NCBI RefSeq assembly: GCF_030812775.1
Contig: NZ_JAUSTI010000014.1
Span: 101,752 to 165,751 of the forward strand
Source: Paenibacillus tundrae
GTDB taxonomy: Bacteria; Bacillota; Bacilli; Paenibacillales; Paenibacillaceae
Length of the DNA stretch: 64,000 nucleotides
Reading direction: 5' to 3'
Positions 34,993-42,968 of the stretch are shown one piece after another. Each line of letters opens with the position of its first letter. The stretch's first letter is position 1. The notes beneath the pieces were generated by a model. The model worked only from the letters and a program-made list of their open reading frames with translations, had not been told where the DNA came from and did no database searches. The translations under genes were made by a program, and so were the position numbers.

Positions 34993-36333
34993 TTAATCAG
35001 ATACACTGCTGGTCGGAACTTCAACTTCTGCCCCGTTAGTACGCTCCAGTAATACCTGCTTGATCTGATAATTATCGGTTTCAACCACCGTCCAGACATA
35101 GTCGCCGTGCTCAACGGTATCTCCGTTATCAACGCGAACTCCTTTTTGGAACTGAATCCAGCCTGCAACAGTATCCATCTCTTCATTACCTTCGAAATTC
35201 AAGCCAAACTGTCTCTCCAGTTCGTCTAATAGAACACGACCGTTAATGAGGTACTGGTTCTCACCCGTCTCTTGGATATCTGCGACTTCGTCGGCATCGA
35301 ATTCGTCACGAATTTCACCAACGAGCTCCTCTAGAATATCCTCCATCGTCAGGATTCCCGACGTACCCCCATATTCATCCACGACTACAGCCATATGCAC
35401 TCGTTCTTGCTGCATCTTGATCATCGCATCCTGGATACGGGTAATTTCCGAAACGAAAGGAATCTCACGAACAAAATGCGAGAGTTGATATTCTCTGCGA
35501 GTAACCATGTCAGGCAAAATCTTCTTCACATTGACCATGCCCACAATACGGTCTTTATCGCCCTCTTCGACGACAGGATAACGCGAGTAGTTGTGCTCAT
35601 CTAGAATCGGAATGATCTCATCGTAGACCATCTCCTGATCCAGTGTAACCAATTCTGTTCTCGGTACCATAATATCTTTAGCTACGCGCTCATCGAACAC
35701 AAAGACATTTTCCATATAAGAAAGCTTAGTTCGATTCGTCTCGTCGCCTTCATAGCTCTGACTCATAATTATCTTGATCTCATCTTCCGAATAAGCCTGT
35801 TCGTGACCTGCTGGCTTCACGCCGAATCCGCGAAGGATCACACGCGATGTGCCATTCAAAGCCCATATGAAAGGATACATAATTTTACCGAACCAATACA
35901 GCGGCGGTGAGAGCAGCAACGTCAATCTTTCCGAAAATTGAATTGCGAGTGTTTTGGGTGCCATTTCACCAACAACAACGTGAAGGAATGTGACTAGAAT
36001 AAAGGCGATTGCATATGAGGCAACCGACGATACGGCAGGCGATACACTCAGATATTCAAATACCGGATATAATAGTCTCTCCACCGTCGGTTTACCCAAG
36101 GCACCAAGTCCCAGAGCCGTAACGGTAATACCAAGCTGACAGGCCGATAGATAATAATCCAAATCGGATACAACTTTTTTCGCAAGAACAGCCTTTTTAT
36201 TTCCTTCCAAGATCAGTTGATCTACTCGTGACGTACGAATCTTAACAACTGCGAACTCGGATGCAACGAAAAATGCGGTTAATACAATCAAGATAACTAG
36301 TAATGCTAAATTAATAATGGTAATTATGTCCAA
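34993..36333 (-). CDS. HlyC/CorC (CNNM-CBS) membrane protein, full length
   Basis: A 446-residue member of the CNNM/CorC family: transmembrane CNNM domain (about 1-195), two CBS motifs (about 215-340; MVPRTELVTLDQEM and DEYGGTSGILTMEDILEELV) and the C-terminal CorC_HlyC domain (about 355-435; LLDELERQFGLNF). These proteins are linked to divalent cation (Mg2+, Co2+) efflux. Start is TTG at 36333 with GGGGAAA upstream. First gene of a tandem pair, with a leader of several hundred bases containing a short ORF. The cation specificity is inferred. Confidence 0.92.
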   Translation of the reverse strand: MDIITIINLALLVILIVLTAFFVASEFAVVKIRTSRVDQLILEGNKKAVLAKKVVSDLDYYLSACQLGITVTALGLGALGKPTVERLLYPVFEYLSVSPAVSSVASYAIAFILVTFLHVVVGEMAPKTLAIQFSERLTLLLSPPLYWFGKIMYPFIWALNGTSRVILRGFGVKPAGHEQAYSEDEIKIIMSQSYEGDETNRTKLSYMENVFVFDERVAKDIMVPRTELVTLDQEMVYDEIIPILDEHNYSRYPVVEEGDKDRIVGMVNVKKILPDMVTRREYQLSHFVREIPFVSEITRIQDAMIKMQQERVHMAVVVDEYGGTSGILTMEDILEELVGEIRDEFDADEVADIQETGENQYLINGRVLLDELERQFGLNFEGNEEMDTVAGWIQFQKGVRVDNGDTVEHGDYVWTVVETDNYQIKQVLLERTNGAEVEVPTSSVSD

Positions 36334-36947
36334 TGATTTCCCCGATTCTCAGGGATTCACCTCCAGAAATAGTTACAGCGTTATCCATTAACCTTGTTAA
36401 TTCCATAACAGCTGATATTGTTAACATGCTTCTTTCCACTGCAATTTCATGCGTATATAAAATCGATAATGATGAACTTACACAGGCTAACCATGGCTTT
36501 GTAAGTTGCAAAAACAGGAACTAAGGATGTCGTAATCAAGAAACCTTTGTACGCCAAACAGGGTTAACCCTCATGCTGTCAATGGTTTCCCCGATTTACT
36601 CCACCTTAATTCTCCATTTGGACAGTTTACAATATCGCCTTCCCAATAGATATCCACCTCCCTTCTTGTTCATTCCTGTTTCAGAAAAGTATACCACGTT
36701 CTGATCCCAACCATCCAGTTGCACGTTATGGTTTGTAGTCATTCACGATATGTATTGTTCACAAAATAGTCTATATGTATGAAGATTCAACCATCGAATT
36801 GTGTATTTATACAATATCTACCCTACGTATTTATTCCTTAAACACCTCTATTTATGCTATATCTGTAGAACGAATGTATATGTATTTTGAGATTTTACGT
36901 GTGAGCTGAACCTTCTCCCAATTTCGTATACTCTATGTATACGCAAC
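36334..36947 (-). other. Long leader and upstream region of the HlyC/CorC pair
   Basis: This stretch has no large gene. It holds the shared leader motif (36334-36365), a 16-codon upstream ORF (36596-36646), a fragment resembling a third copy of the leader around 36568-36596, and an A/T-rich upstream part with a possible -10 GTATACT near 36690. I searched by eye for an M-box or yybP-type riboswitch and did not recognise one. Confidence 0.4.
36596..36646 (-). CDS. Possible 16-residue upstream ORF
   Basis: A TTG at 36646 follows GGGAGGTG by eight bases and encodes 16 basic residues (MGRRYCKLSKWRIKVE). It stops about 260 bp before the HlyC/CorC start, next to a partial copy of the leader motif. 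It might be a regulatory leader peptide or a remnant. Low certainty. Confidence 0.3.
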   Translation of the reverse strand: MGRRYCKLSKWRIKVE

Positions 36948-37005
36948 AAAAGGCTCGCAGGATGCATACACTTTGCTATCAGCGTATTTCCTACGAGCCT
37001 TTATT
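36946..37005 (-). terminator. Terminator of the purine operon
   Basis: Stem AAAGGCTCGTAGGA/ACCTGCGAGCCTTT-like (one mismatch) with a partly paired 25-nt interior, followed on the minus strand by TGTTGCG. It lies 15 bp after the purD stop. Confidence 0.7.
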
Positions 37006-37018
37006 ATTCCTTGTTCTA

Positions 37019-38284
37019 TTAAACCAATGCTTTGGCAGCTATATCAGACCGTTGGTGTTTACCTTCAAAACAAATGAGCTCCGCTTGCGCGTATGCTTGG
37101 TCTCTGGCCTCACTAATGTCTGCTCCCAGACCAACAACACCCAAGATCCGTCCACCATTCGTTACCCATTCACCTGATTCATTGCGTGCTGTTCCCGCAT
37201 GGAACACGATAGCATCCTTGGCTTCGTCCAGTCCTTCAATGCGTACACCCTTGGTATACGGACCTGGATAACCACCGGAAGCGAGCACGACACATACAGC
37301 CGCTTCATCGCTCCAATCAATCTCGATCTCAGCCAGCTTGCCATGAACCGTTGCCCAGAAAATGTCGAACAGATCAGATTTCAGACGCGGTAACACAACC
37401 TGAGTCTCGGGATCACCAAAACGAGCATTGAATTCGATCGTTTTAGGTTTACCATCAGGAGAGATCATCAGCCCAGCAAACAGAACTCCCTGGAACGGAC
37501 GTCCTTCAGATACCATCGCTTTCGCCGTAGGTTTGATAATGGTCTCGACAGCTTCTTCAATAATAGAAGAATCAATGTGTGGCAATGGTGAGTATGTACC
37601 CATCCCCCCAGTATTAGGCCCCTGATCGTTATCGAATACAGGCTTATGATCCTGAGCTGCAGCCATTGGACGAACCGTTTCCCCATCAACAAAGGCGAGA
37701 ATGGACATTTCCTGACCGGCAAGGAATTCTTCAATAATAACCTTGGCACCAGCCTCTCCAAATACCTTGTCCACCATAATGCTGCGCAGCGCCTGATCCG
37801 CTTCTTCCCGTGAGTAAGCTACAGTTACACCTTTACCTGCCGCAAGCCCATCCGCTTTGATTACCACAGGAATGGATTGCGCATTCAGATAAGTCTGTGC
37901 TTGTTCATAATTATCGAACTTCTCGTATGCTGCAGTTGGAATGTTGTATTTATGAAGCAGATCCTTCATAAATGTTTTGCTACCCTCAATCTCAGCAGCA
38001 TTCCGACGTGGACCAAACACTGGAATACGTGTGTCATCAAATGCATCAACAATCCCATCTGCAAGTGGATCATCTGGTCCAATGACAACCAGACCAACCT
38101 TTAGCTCTACAGCCAGCGCGGTTAGTTTATCAAATTCATGCACCCCGATTGGGTGACATTCGGCTAGCTGTGCAATACCTGCATTTCCCGGAGCACAGTA
38201 AATTTTATCTACCTTTGGACTCTTCGCCAATGCCCAGATCATCGCATGCTCACGTCCTCCGCCGCCAACTACCAGAATATCCAT
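37019..38284 (-). CDS. purD: Phosphoribosylamine-glycine ligase (GAR synthetase)
   Basis: ATP-grasp enzyme joining glycine to phosphoribosylamine, step 2 of IMP synthesis. 421 residues, normal length. N-terminal GGGGREHAMIWALAKSP, ATP-grasp part with KADGLAAGKGV (about 140) and GEAGAKVIIEEFLAGQEMS, and C-terminal EFNARFGDPETQVVLPRL. ATG at 38284 has GAGGGGGAAA upstream. Last gene of the operon, followed by a terminator and separated from purH by a palindromic repeat. Confidence 0.97.
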   Translation of the reverse strand: MDILVVGGGGREHAMIWALAKSPKVDKIYCAPGNAGIAQLAECHPIGVHEFDKLTALAVELKVGLVVIGPDDPLADGIVDAFDDTRIPVFGPRRNAAEIEGSKTFMKDLLHKYNIPTAAYEKFDNYEQAQTYLNAQSIPVVIKADGLAAGKGVTVAYSREEADQALRSIMVDKVFGEAGAKVIIEEFLAGQEMSILAFVDGETVRPMAAAQDHKPVFDNDQGPNTGGMGTYSPLPHIDSSIIEEAVETIIKPTAKAMVSEGRPFQGVLFAGLMISPDGKPKTIEFNARFGDPETQVVLPRLKSDLFDIFWATVHGKLAEIEIDWSDEAAVCVVLASGGYPGPYTKGVRIEGLDEAKDAIVFHAGTARNESGEWVTNGGRILGVVGLGADISEARDQAYAQAELICFEGKHQRSDIAAKALV

Positions 38285-38340
38285 CGCTTCGTTTCCCCCT
38301 CATGAATGATGTTCGTTAATATAATTAATTCAACTACATT

Positions 38341-38597
38341 AGATTGAATTATAGTTATTTACACTGACCACTCCGATGACAGAACAACCCTACAATCGCT
38401 GTTATCCCCAGATTTTTCTGATTCCTTTTTCAAAGGGAAAATCCGGGGATAGCTTATGCTTCCGATGTAGCTTTCTGTAGAAAGCTTTCAGCCGAAGCGT
38501 ATGCTTTCGAAGTAGCTTTCTTACAGAAAGCTTTTAGCTTCGCTTCTTCACGTTATTTCTGTCCTCTCCGCTCTTGTGTAAATGTTTAGTTCAATCT
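38341..38597. repeat. Purine-operon palindromic repeat, copy A (purH-purD spacer)
   Basis: 257 bp with imperfect terminal inverted repeats (AGATTGAA...TTTACAC on the left, GTGTAAA...TTCAATCT on the right), an ACTCCGATGACAGAA motif near the left end matched by TTCTGTCCTCTCCG on the right, an internal hairpin TTATCCCCAGAT/ATCCGGGGATA and an AGCTTTCTG/CAGAAAGCT hairpin. This copy is longer because the GTAGCTTTCT unit is duplicated. Same orientation as copies B, C and D. Confidence 0.85.
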
Positions 38598-38697
38598 ATA
38601 TATGTTAACTGATCTATTATCCTATCCGTTCTTCTCCCAAAACGAGGATGAACAAGCGGATTCGCTTGTTCATCGTGGTTGGTATTACTGTGTAATC

Positions 38698-40245
38698 TTA
38701 GTGTTTGAAGTGACGAACGCCTGTGAACACCATAGCAATGCCATACTCATTTGCTACTTTGATCGACTCTTCATCTTTAATCGAGCCGCCAGGTTGAATC
38801 ACAGCCGTAATGCCTGCTTTGGCAGCCAGTTCAAGGGTATCTCCCATTGGGAAGAATGCATCGGATGCTAAGATTGCTCCCTTAGCTTGCTCGCCAGCCT
38901 GTTCAATTGCAATTTTGGCTGCACCGACACGATTCATCTGTCCAGCGCCAACACCTACCGTCATGTCATTTGCCGCGAGTACAATTGCATTAGACTTCAC
39001 ATGTTTAACCACTTTCCAGCCAAACAGCAGTTGTTTCAGCTCTTCTTCGGAAGGTGCACGATCTGTCACCACGTTCAATTCGCTAGCTTCAATGGAATGT
39101 ACATCCGATTGTTGTACAATCATACCACCATCGATGGATGTCACCACGAATTGACTTGCACGATTGCGAGCCGCATTCAATTCACCCGTTTTGAGCAGTC
39201 GAATATTTTTCTTCTTCGTCAAGATCTCAAGCGCTTCTTGTGTGAAGTCAGGAGCCAGTACGATCTCCAAGAAAATCTCACTCAATTTAGCTGCGGTATC
39301 ACTATCGATAATGCGGTTAGCTGCAACAATCCCGCCAAAGATCGAGGTTGGGTCTGCTGCATATGCTTTGCCATAAGCTTCATAGATACTCTCGCCGACA
39401 CCTACGCCGCAAGGATTCATATGTTTTACTGCCACTACAGCAGGCTCTTCGAATTCTTTCACGATCTGCAATGCTGCGTTGGCATCATTGATGTTATTGT
39501 AGGACAATTCTTTACCATGCAATTGCTCGGCTGTCGTTAACGTATCCTGAGCAGCAAGCGGTTTACGGTAGAATGCCGCCTGTTGATGTGGATTTTCGCC
39601 ATAACGTAAATCCTGGAGCTTTTCGTAAGTAACGGTCAAACGCTCTGGCAGTGGATCACCATTCACATTGGACAGATAATCTGAGATAAGTGCATCATAA
39701 GCCGCCGTATGACGGAAAACTTTTGCCGCAAGCCGTTTGCGTGTCTCCAGCGTAGTATCACCACTGTTACGTACTTCCTCCAGCACTTGGCTGTAGTCAG
39801 CAGCGTCTACTACAACACTGACAAAAGCATGATTTTTGGCTGCCGAGCGGAGCATAGTTGGACCACCAATATCGATGTTCTCGATGGCATCTTCATACGC
39901 CACATCCGGTTTTGCAATGGTCTCCTGGAATGGATACAGATTAACAACAACCAAGTCGATGTAGCCTAAGCCGAGTTCTGCCATCTGACGTGTATGCTCT
40001 TCGTTGTCACGAACAGCAAGCAATCCACTATGAACTGCGGGATGCAATGTTTTGACACGTCCGTCCATAATTTCCGGGAATCCAGTTACATCCGAGATTC
40101 CGATAACAGGTACGCCTTCCTTCGACAATAGGCTGCTTGTGCCCCCTGTCGAAATAATCTCTACACCCATTTGCGACAGCTCGCGGCAAAAGTCCACGAT
40201 GCCTGTTTTATCCGATACGCTGACCAGCGCTCTTTTGATACTCAC
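38698..40245 (-). CDS. purH: Bifunctional AICAR transformylase / IMP cyclohydrolase
   Basis: Catalyses the last two steps of IMP synthesis: formyl transfer to AICAR and ring closure. 515 residues from the GTG at 40245, chosen because AAAGGAGGAG lies just upstream; the frame is open 17 codons more. N-terminal MGS-like cyclohydrolase domain (EIISTGGTSSLL, about 1-195), C-terminal transformylase with the catalytic Lys-His in VAVKHMNPCGV and SDAFFPMGDTLELAAKAG. Flanked on both sides by palindromic repeats. Confidence 0.97.
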   Translation of the reverse strand: MSIKRALVSVSDKTGIVDFCRELSQMGVEIISTGGTSSLLSKEGVPVIGISDVTGFPEIMDGRVKTLHPAVHSGLLAVRDNEEHTRQMAELGLGYIDLVVVNLYPFQETIAKPDVAYEDAIENIDIGGPTMLRSAAKNHAFVSVVVDAADYSQVLEEVRNSGDTTLETRKRLAAKVFRHTAAYDALISDYLSNVNGDPLPERLTVTYEKLQDLRYGENPHQQAAFYRKPLAAQDTLTTAEQLHGKELSYNNINDANAALQIVKEFEEPAVVAVKHMNPCGVGVGESIYEAYGKAYAADPTSIFGGIVAANRIIDSDTAAKLSEIFLEIVLAPDFTQEALEILTKKKNIRLLKTGELNAARNRASQFVVTSIDGGMIVQQSDVHSIEASELNVVTDRAPSEEELKQLLFGWKVVKHVKSNAIVLAANDMTVGVGAGQMNRVGAAKIAIEQAGEQAKGAILASDAFFPMGDTLELAAKAGITAVIQPGGSIKDEESIKVANEYGIAMVFTGVRHFKH

Positions 40246-40352
40246 AATATGCTCCTCCTTTAATGTCCCATAGCTTCGCGTTTCATGACGAAACACAGCC
40301 GATTTATTTCCCGAGAAATATCACAAAATGCGTACCAATATTCGACTTCTGT

Positions 40353-40579
40353 TATATATGTTGAACCATGGTGTTTACACGGAACACTCCGATGACAGAA
40401 CAACCTTGAGAGTAGCGGTTATCCCCAGATTTTTTTGATTCCCTTTTCTCAAGGGAAAAATCCGGTGATAAGCGTATGCTTCCGATGTAGCTTTATTGCA
40501 GAAAGCTTTTAGGCGAGCGCTTCGCTTTTCCAGGTTTTTTCTGTCCTCTCCGTTAACGTGTAAAAAGAGGCAACTTATA
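40353..40579. repeat. Purine-operon palindromic repeat, copy B (purN-purH spacer)
   Basis: 227 bp with the same parts in the same order as copies A and C: TTTACAC end, ACTCCGATGACAGAA, TTATCCCCAGATTTTT paired with a diverged ATCCGGTGATAA, TAGCTTTATTGCAGAAAGCT, GCGCTTCGC and TTCTGTCCTCTCCG...GTGTAAA. Its right end abuts the purN stop codon at 40580. Confidence 0.85.
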
Positions 40580-41197
40580 TCAAACCGGTTTGTTAACGGT
40601 GACGTGGCGTCCGTTTAATTGGATCAGACCCTGAGCAAACCAAGAAACAACTTCTGGATACAACTGTTGTTCGGCAGCGTGAATGGACTTACTGATGCTT
40701 TCCGCTGTAGCTCCGTGCAAAACCGGTACAGGATGCTGGGCAATAATAGGCCCTGTATCCATACCTCCATCCACAAAATGAACAGTCACACCTGTAATCT
40801 TCACACCGTACTCTAATGCTTGTCCGACAGCATCTTTGCCAGGAAACGCTGGAAGAAGTGAGGGATGAATATTAATCAATCGTCCAGCATAGCGATCCAC
40901 CACGACTGAAGTGAGCAAACGCATATATCCGGCAAGAACGACCAGATCTATATTTTTCGCTTCTAACACTTCAACGATCTCTTTCTCGTAGGCTTCTCGT
41001 GAATCATAATTCTTCGGAGTGAAGAGATGGCAATCCACGCCAGCATCCTCTGCCCGCTGCACGACACGTGCAGCAGGTTTATCACATACCAGCAGTTCAA
41101 CGGATGCATTCAGCCCACCGTTCCGCACTGCATCAACCAATGACTGAAAGTTACTCCCTTCACCCGAGGCAAATACAGCAATCCGGTAATTCGTCAT
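40580..41197 (-). CDS. purN: Phosphoribosylglycinamide formyltransferase
   Basis: Folate-dependent GAR transformylase, step 3 of IMP synthesis. 205 residues. N-terminal FASGEGSNFQSLVDA, catalytic Asn-His in INIHPSLLPAFPG, and the Asp in DGGMDTGPII. The ATG overlaps the purM stop by one base, so the two are translationally coupled. Its stop codon touches palindromic repeat B. Confidence 0.96.
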   Translation of the reverse strand: MTNYRIAVFASGEGSNFQSLVDAVRNGGLNASVELLVCDKPAARVVQRAEDAGVDCHLFTPKNYDSREAYEKEIVEVLEAKNIDLVVLAGYMRLLTSVVVDRYAGRLINIHPSLLPAFPGKDAVGQALEYGVKITGVTVHFVDGGMDTGPIIAQHPVPVLHGATAESISKSIHAAEQQLYPEVVSWFAQGLIQLNGRHVTVNKPV

Positions 41198-42237
41198 TAA
41201 ACATCCGCTCCTGTGAAGGTTACTCGCGCATCTCCTTCGGTAACACGGCCAATGATGTACGCTTCTTCACCAGATGATTTCAGTTGTTGCAGAGCTTCCG
41301 CGGCATCAGCTTCATTAACAACCAGCACAAGACCGATCCCCATGTTAAATGTTGTGAACATATCACGGTTAGAGACATTGCCCTTCTCCTGTAATAGGTT
41401 GAAGATCGGCAGAATTGGCCATGAGCCGTAGTCGATATCCACGTTTACGTTACTTGGCAACATCCGTGGGATGTTCTCAATAAATCCACCACCAGTGATA
41501 TGAGCCATACCTTTTACCTTTACATTCTCCAGCAAGGACAACAATGGCTTTACATAAATCTTCGTAGGCTCCAACAGCGCATCGCCCAGCTTACCACCGA
41601 GCTCCTGCACTTCGTCCTGCAAACTCAGTCCAGCTTTCTCCAACAGCAGCTTACGTACCAAGGAGAAGCCGTTGCTGTGTACACCACTGGATGCAAGTCC
41701 AATCACCGTATCGCCAGGAGCGATAGTAGTACCGTTGATGATTTTTGCTTTGTCTACAATACCTACGGTAAATCCGGCAATATCGTACTCACCTTCACTG
41801 TACATCCCCGGCATTTCAGCTGTTTCGCCACCAATCAGCGCGCAGCCGGACTGATGACAGCCTTCTGCAATCCCCGCAACAATCGCTTCAATCTTCTCTG
41901 GAATGACTTTGTCACATGCCAGATAGTCGAGAAAAAACAATGGCTCTGCGCCCTGTACGACAATATCATTCACACACATGGCTACCGCGTCAATTCCAAT
42001 CGTATCGTGGCGATCCATAGCAAACGCGATTTTCAGCTTCGTTCCTACGCCGTCTGTACCGGAAACAAGTACCGGCTCATCATACTTATCCTTGTTCAAG
42101 CCGAACAGAGCACCGAATCCACCCAGGTCTGTCATGACTTCCGGACGGAAGGTACGTTTCACATGCTTTTTCATCCGTTCTACCGCTTCGTTTCCTGCCG
42201 CGATATCGACGCCGGCGTTTTTGTATGCTTCTGACAC
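41197..42237 (-). CDS. purM: Phosphoribosylformylglycinamidine cyclo-ligase (AIR synthetase)
   Basis: Closes the imidazole ring to AIR, step 5. 346 residues from the GTG at 42237 (MSEAYKNAGVDIAAGNEAVE), the same length as Bacillus PurM; the frame extends six codons further, with ATGs at 42243 and 42255. Motifs: GTDGVGTKLKIAF, CVNDIVVQGAEPLFFLDYLA, GGETAEMPGMY and ITGGGFIENIPRMLP. Overlaps purN by one base; separated upstream from the Imm26-like gene by palindromic repeat C. Confidence 0.96.
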   Translation of the reverse strand: MSEAYKNAGVDIAAGNEAVERMKKHVKRTFRPEVMTDLGGFGALFGLNKDKYDEPVLVSGTDGVGTKLKIAFAMDRHDTIGIDAVAMCVNDIVVQGAEPLFFLDYLACDKVIPEKIEAIVAGIAEGCHQSGCALIGGETAEMPGMYSEGEYDIAGFTVGIVDKAKIINGTTIAPGDTVIGLASSGVHSNGFSLVRKLLLEKAGLSLQDEVQELGGKLGDALLEPTKIYVKPLLSLLENVKVKGMAHITGGGFIENIPRMLPSNVNVDIDYGSWPILPIFNLLQEKGNVSNRDMFTTFNMGIGLVLVVNEADAAEALQQLKSSGEEAYIIGRVTEGDARVTFTGADV

Positions 42238-42287
42238 TACCATCGCACCCTTCATCTGGTTCTATATTTCATTCCAAATATCGTATT

Positions 42288-42518
42288 TATATAAGTTCAA
42301 CTAATGAATGTTTACACTTGCCACTCCGATGACAGAATAACCTCCGATCGCTGTTATCTCCAGATTTTTTTGATTCCCTTCTTCAAAGGGAAAATCCGGA
42401 GATAGCTTATGCTTCCGATGTAGCTTTCTGTAAGAAAGCTTTTAGCCGAACGCTTCGCTTCTTCAGGTTATTTCTGTCCTCTCCGTTCTCGTGTAAAAAG
42501 TTTAGTTGAACTTATATA
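42288..42518. repeat. Purine-operon palindromic repeat, copy C (Imm26-like gene-purM spacer)
   Basis: 231 bp. The best-preserved ends: TATATAAGTTCAACTAA on the left and its complement TTTAGTTGAACTTATATA on the right, then TTTACAC/GTGTAAA, ACTCCGATGACAGAA/TTCTGTCCTCTCCG, the TTATCTCCAGAT/ATCCGGAGATA hairpin (compensatory changes relative to copy A) and AGCTTTCTGTAAGAAAGCT. Its right end abuts exactly the stop codon of the Imm26-like gene at 42519. Confidence 0.88.
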
Positions 42519-42956
42519 TTATTGTTTCATCTCTAATAAATGGTTCTGTACCAACTCAAACCCTGCCACGCCGAGCGTAATATACTGACTGTATTCTGCC
42601 GGTGAGAGATTGCGTATATACTCATCTCCATCGTACAAATGTCCCGCACATTGAAATATTTGCAGCTCCTTCTTCGCAGGAGTTAACGGAATGTTACCGA
42701 TGATTCTCCATGTTCCATCTTTCAGATGTGCCGGTGACGTGAAGATCACGCTATTCTTTCGCTGCATATAAGGATAGACAAGAAATTCGCGATCTTCAAA
42801 GCTTACAGTTTCGTCATGCTGAATGCTCATCACGCCGAATGAAAATGCCTTTTTGAAGCGGCCTCTCAATGCACTTACGACCTGACATACAGCCAAACGC
42901 CCATCATGCATCGGAATCAGAAAAATATCGCCCTCATTATAGCTTTTTCTTCCCAT
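42519..42956 (-). CDS. Imm26-like protein embedded in the purine operon
   Basis: A 145-residue soluble protein. The N-terminus YNEGDIFLIPMHDGRLAVCQ has the pattern of the immunity protein 26 (Imm26) family, which usually protects against polymorphic toxins; the rest is beta-rich with a C-terminal helix. No toxin gene is near. AGGAG overlaps the purF stop, nine bases before the ATG, so it is cotranscribed and probably translationally linked with purF. The next spacer holds repeat C. This is not a standard purine gene; a role in purine metabolism cannot be inferred from the fold. Family call from motif only. Confidence 0.75.
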   Translation of the reverse strand: MGRKSYNEGDIFLIPMHDGRLAVCQVVSALRGRFKKAFSFGVMSIQHDETVSFEDREFLVYPYMQRKNSVIFTSPAHLKDGTWRIIGNIPLTPAKKELQIFQCAGHLYDGDEYIRNLSPAEYSQYITLGVAGFELVQNHLLEMKQ

Positions 42957-42968
42957 AAGCCTAATCTC

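Noticed and set aside
36334..36947. Possible Mg2+ (M-box) or Mn2+ (yybP) riboswitch before the HlyC/CorC genes
   Set aside because: None of the conserved core sequences of either class could be found by eye.
38341..38597. Purine-operon repeats read as intrinsic terminators
   Set aside because: None of the stems is followed by a T run on the transcribed strand, and terminators at five places inside an essential operon would be implausible.
41500..42234. 244-codon plus-strand frame
   Set aside because: Antisense to purM, with codon use and composition typical of a shadow frame.
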